From: Ignavibacteria bacterium UBA7675
Lineage (GTDB): Bacteria > Bacteroidota > Ignavibacteria > Kapaibacteriales > UB7675
Assembly (NCBI GenBank): GCA_002483085.1
Contig: DLHF01000047.1
Location: 7,374-45,567 of the forward strand
DNA: 38,194 nucleotides
Reading direction: 5' to 3'
Under the pieces are notes generated by a model. It was not told the origin of the DNA, searched no databases, and saw nothing but the letters and a program-made list of their open reading frames with translations. Below, in pieces: positions 37,045 through 38,194 of this stretch. How positions within the stretch are numbered: the first letter of the stretch is position 1; each line of letters starts with the position of its first letter. The translations under genes and the position numbers were made by a program.

Positions 37045-37229
37045 ATACACCAGTTTGGACAGTTCATTGAAAAAAGAGCGGGGTTTTAAGCAATAAAAAG
37101 GAAGAAAGAGCATCCGATAGAGACCGTTCCCCAATCCGACCAAGAAAAATGGAACCGTCATGATACACTGACTCGGCTGATTCCCTTATTCGTTCATTCT
37201 TCAGGACTTAACTGTCCAAACTGGTGTAT
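37045..37229. mobile_element. MITE-like element with perfect 20-bp terminal inverted repeats
   Basis: ATACACCAGTTTGGACAGTT at 37045-37064 is the exact reverse complement of 37210-37229, enclosing 145 bases with no gene. This is the layout of a miniature inverted-repeat element or the remnant of an insertion sequence that lost its transposase. If the outermost TA pairs are read as the target duplication (TA-CACC ... GGTG-TA), the ends would fit a TA-targeting transposase; this is speculative. The family is not identified. Confidence 0.6.
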
Positions 37230-37262
37230 AGAAATAAGAAGCAGTTGTTGAGTTGATAGTGA

Positions 37263-38093
37263 TTATCGTACTATTACTATTGAAGAAGAACTCACATTAC
37301 CAGTCGCAAAGTATATCATACACCAATAAACACCCGACGGTAATCCATGTGCATCGAAGCTAAATGGCAACATTGTAGCCTGTCCATTAAACTGTTTAAC
37401 TATGTTTCCCAGATGATCATACAGATGAATATATTGTACATCTGTAGAAACGTCATTAGCTGTTTTTACAACTATCTTATCTGTAGATGGGTTTGGGAAA
37501 ATAGAGATGTTGACCTGTGTTAGGACATTTGATTTAGTATCTGGCACAGCAGTTACCACGACCATATCGGCCTGTATGGTAACCTCACCTGTTGGGTGGA
37601 TTCCGGCTACAAATCGGCTTACACTGTCCATATTGGTATAATCTTCAAAGATCATCTGATAACCACCCCAAGACACAGTTGGCATACCCTCAGGCGGTTC
37701 CGCATAACGGCGCATTTTATAACTACCAAATCGTTGCCCTATAACCTGCATTGTCGAACGTATGGTAGGATAGACAGTTGATAAATCTTCCCAAGTAAAA
37801 TCTACTGTGGTGTCTGACTGACGGATCCATACCGGAACGATGTCTGCATAGTTCTCATGAAATTCAATAAATAATCGCTCACGGGCATAAACATCGTTAA
37901 ATCTATTGACCGGTCGGCAGGTATCGGTCATAACTGTGTCACTATAGCCTCGGTACTCTGATGCTCCACGTTCAAAGTTTGGCTCACCTGGTGCTCCGTC
38001 AATATACCAAGGTGATAAACAATTAGGATTAGTTTTTGCAAAAATTGGCAAAGTAAAAGAGAGGAAGAAAAGGCTTACCAAAAGGAATTTCAT
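37263..38093 (-). CDS. Exported hypothetical protein with type IX sorting domain
   Basis: This 276-aa protein has a clear signal peptide (MKFLLVSLFFLSFTLPIFA, 1-19). A middle region of about 160 residues of no recognised family follows; it is rich in aromatic and acidic residues (YADIVPVWIRQSDTTVDFTWED). A C-terminal sorting domain occupies about 195-276 (ISIFPNPSTDKIVVKT, then LPSGVYWCMIYF, ending SSSIVIVR). It should be secreted through type IX secretion. A strong Shine-Dalgarno sequence GGAGG (38098-38102) precedes the ATG, unusual for this window. The gene is visibly more AT-rich than the rest, and its codon choice differs (many ATA, TTA and AAA-type codons). Together with the adjacent inverted-repeat element, this suggests recent acquisition. 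Confidence 0.82.
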   Translation of the reverse strand: MKFLLVSLFFLSFTLPIFAKTNPNCLSPWYIDGAPGEPNFERGASEYRGYSDTVMTDTCRPVNRFNDVYARERLFIEFHENYADIVPVWIRQSDTTVDFTWEDLSTVYPTIRSTMQVIGQRFGSYKMRRYAEPPEGMPTVSWGGYQMIFEDYTNMDSVSRFVAGIHPTGEVTIQADMVVVTAVPDTKSNVLTQVNISIFPNPSTDKIVVKTANDVSTDVQYIHLYDHLGNIVKQFNGQATMLPFSFDAHGLPSGVYWCMIYFATGNVSSSSIVIVR

Positions 38094-38097
38094 ACAA

Positions 38098-38102
38098 CCT
38101 CC
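38098..38102 (-). promoter_or_regulatory. Strong ribosome binding site of the last gene
   Basis: GGAGG on the minus strand, four bases before the ATG at 38093. It fixes the start of the 276-aa exported protein. Confidence 0.65.
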
Positions 38103-38194
38103 AGTGAATTCGGAGTGGTAATGATGGTATAGTTAGGTTAGTTATATAATCATTTTTGCCTTTATAAAAACGAGATATTTCCAAAAGTTGTGGA

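Larger units (their letters stand above)
36770..37262. other. Gene-free region with hairpin, dispersed repeat and inverted-repeat element
   Basis: 493 bases between the converging permease-peptidase gene and the last gene. It holds a terminator-like hairpin (36797-36825), dispersed repeat copy D (about 36840-36945) and a 185-base element bounded by perfect 20-bp inverted repeats (37045-37229). No plausible gene is seen. Confidence 0.65.

Noticed and set aside
1..38194. tRNA, rRNA, CRISPR array, prophage or replication origin
   Set aside because: I looked through the gaps on both strands and saw no cloverleaf, rRNA segment, regular repeat-spacer array, phage structural gene or iteron cluster.

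Overview
The window most likely comes from a bacterium of the Bacteroidota / Chlorobiota / Ignavibacteria / Kapabacteria side of the FCB group. Three proteins (a PhoD-type phosphatase, a 1330-aa SBBP-repeat protein and a 276-aa exported protein) end in the Ig-like C-terminal sorting domain read by the type IX secretion system (a YPNP-type start and a short basic C-terminus). Many genes also lack a clear Shine-Dalgarno sequence. I cannot name the genus from sequence alone.

Layout. 26-1984 (-): secreted PhoD-like alkaline phosphatase with a sorting domain. 2212-2844 (-): NarL/LuxR response regulator. 2845-3583: gene-free, with palindromes and an orphan + strand terminator. 3584-5845 (+): HipA-like kinase, a membrane-tailed protein with two L7/L12-C-terminal-like repeats, and a class I methyltransferase. 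5917-23440 (-): a complete Tc (toxin complex) locus. In transcription order it holds a TcB-TcC fusion of about 2520 aa, a 156-aa two-CxxC protein, and a 3046-aa TcA pore/receptor subunit. 24462-27821 (+), divergent from the toxin: two tandem TPR + coiled coil + LuxR-HTH regulators. 28051-32043 (+): secreted SBBP-repeat protein. 32198-36769 (+): ABC ATPase and a permease fused to an M1-type peptidase domain. 36770-37262: a dispersed repeat copy and a small inverted-repeat element. 37263-38093 (-): AT-richer exported protein with a sorting domain.

How it fits together. The Tc locus is the standout. TcA would bind a target cell and form the translocation channel. The TcB-TcC fusion would form the cocoon that encloses, autocleaves and releases a C-terminal effector of about 300 aa that I do not recognise; it carries an HExxxH motif. 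Neither toxin protein has a signal peptide or a sorting domain, and no lysis/holin cassette is visible, so the release route is open. The divergent TPR-LuxR pair is positioned to be a local regulator, but that is inference from position only.

The intergenic DNA carries a dispersed, partly palindromic repeat family of about 100 bp with at least five recognisable copies (core GCACCGCGCTGCAC). One copy lies inside the toxin locus and one lies between the toxin locus and the regulators.
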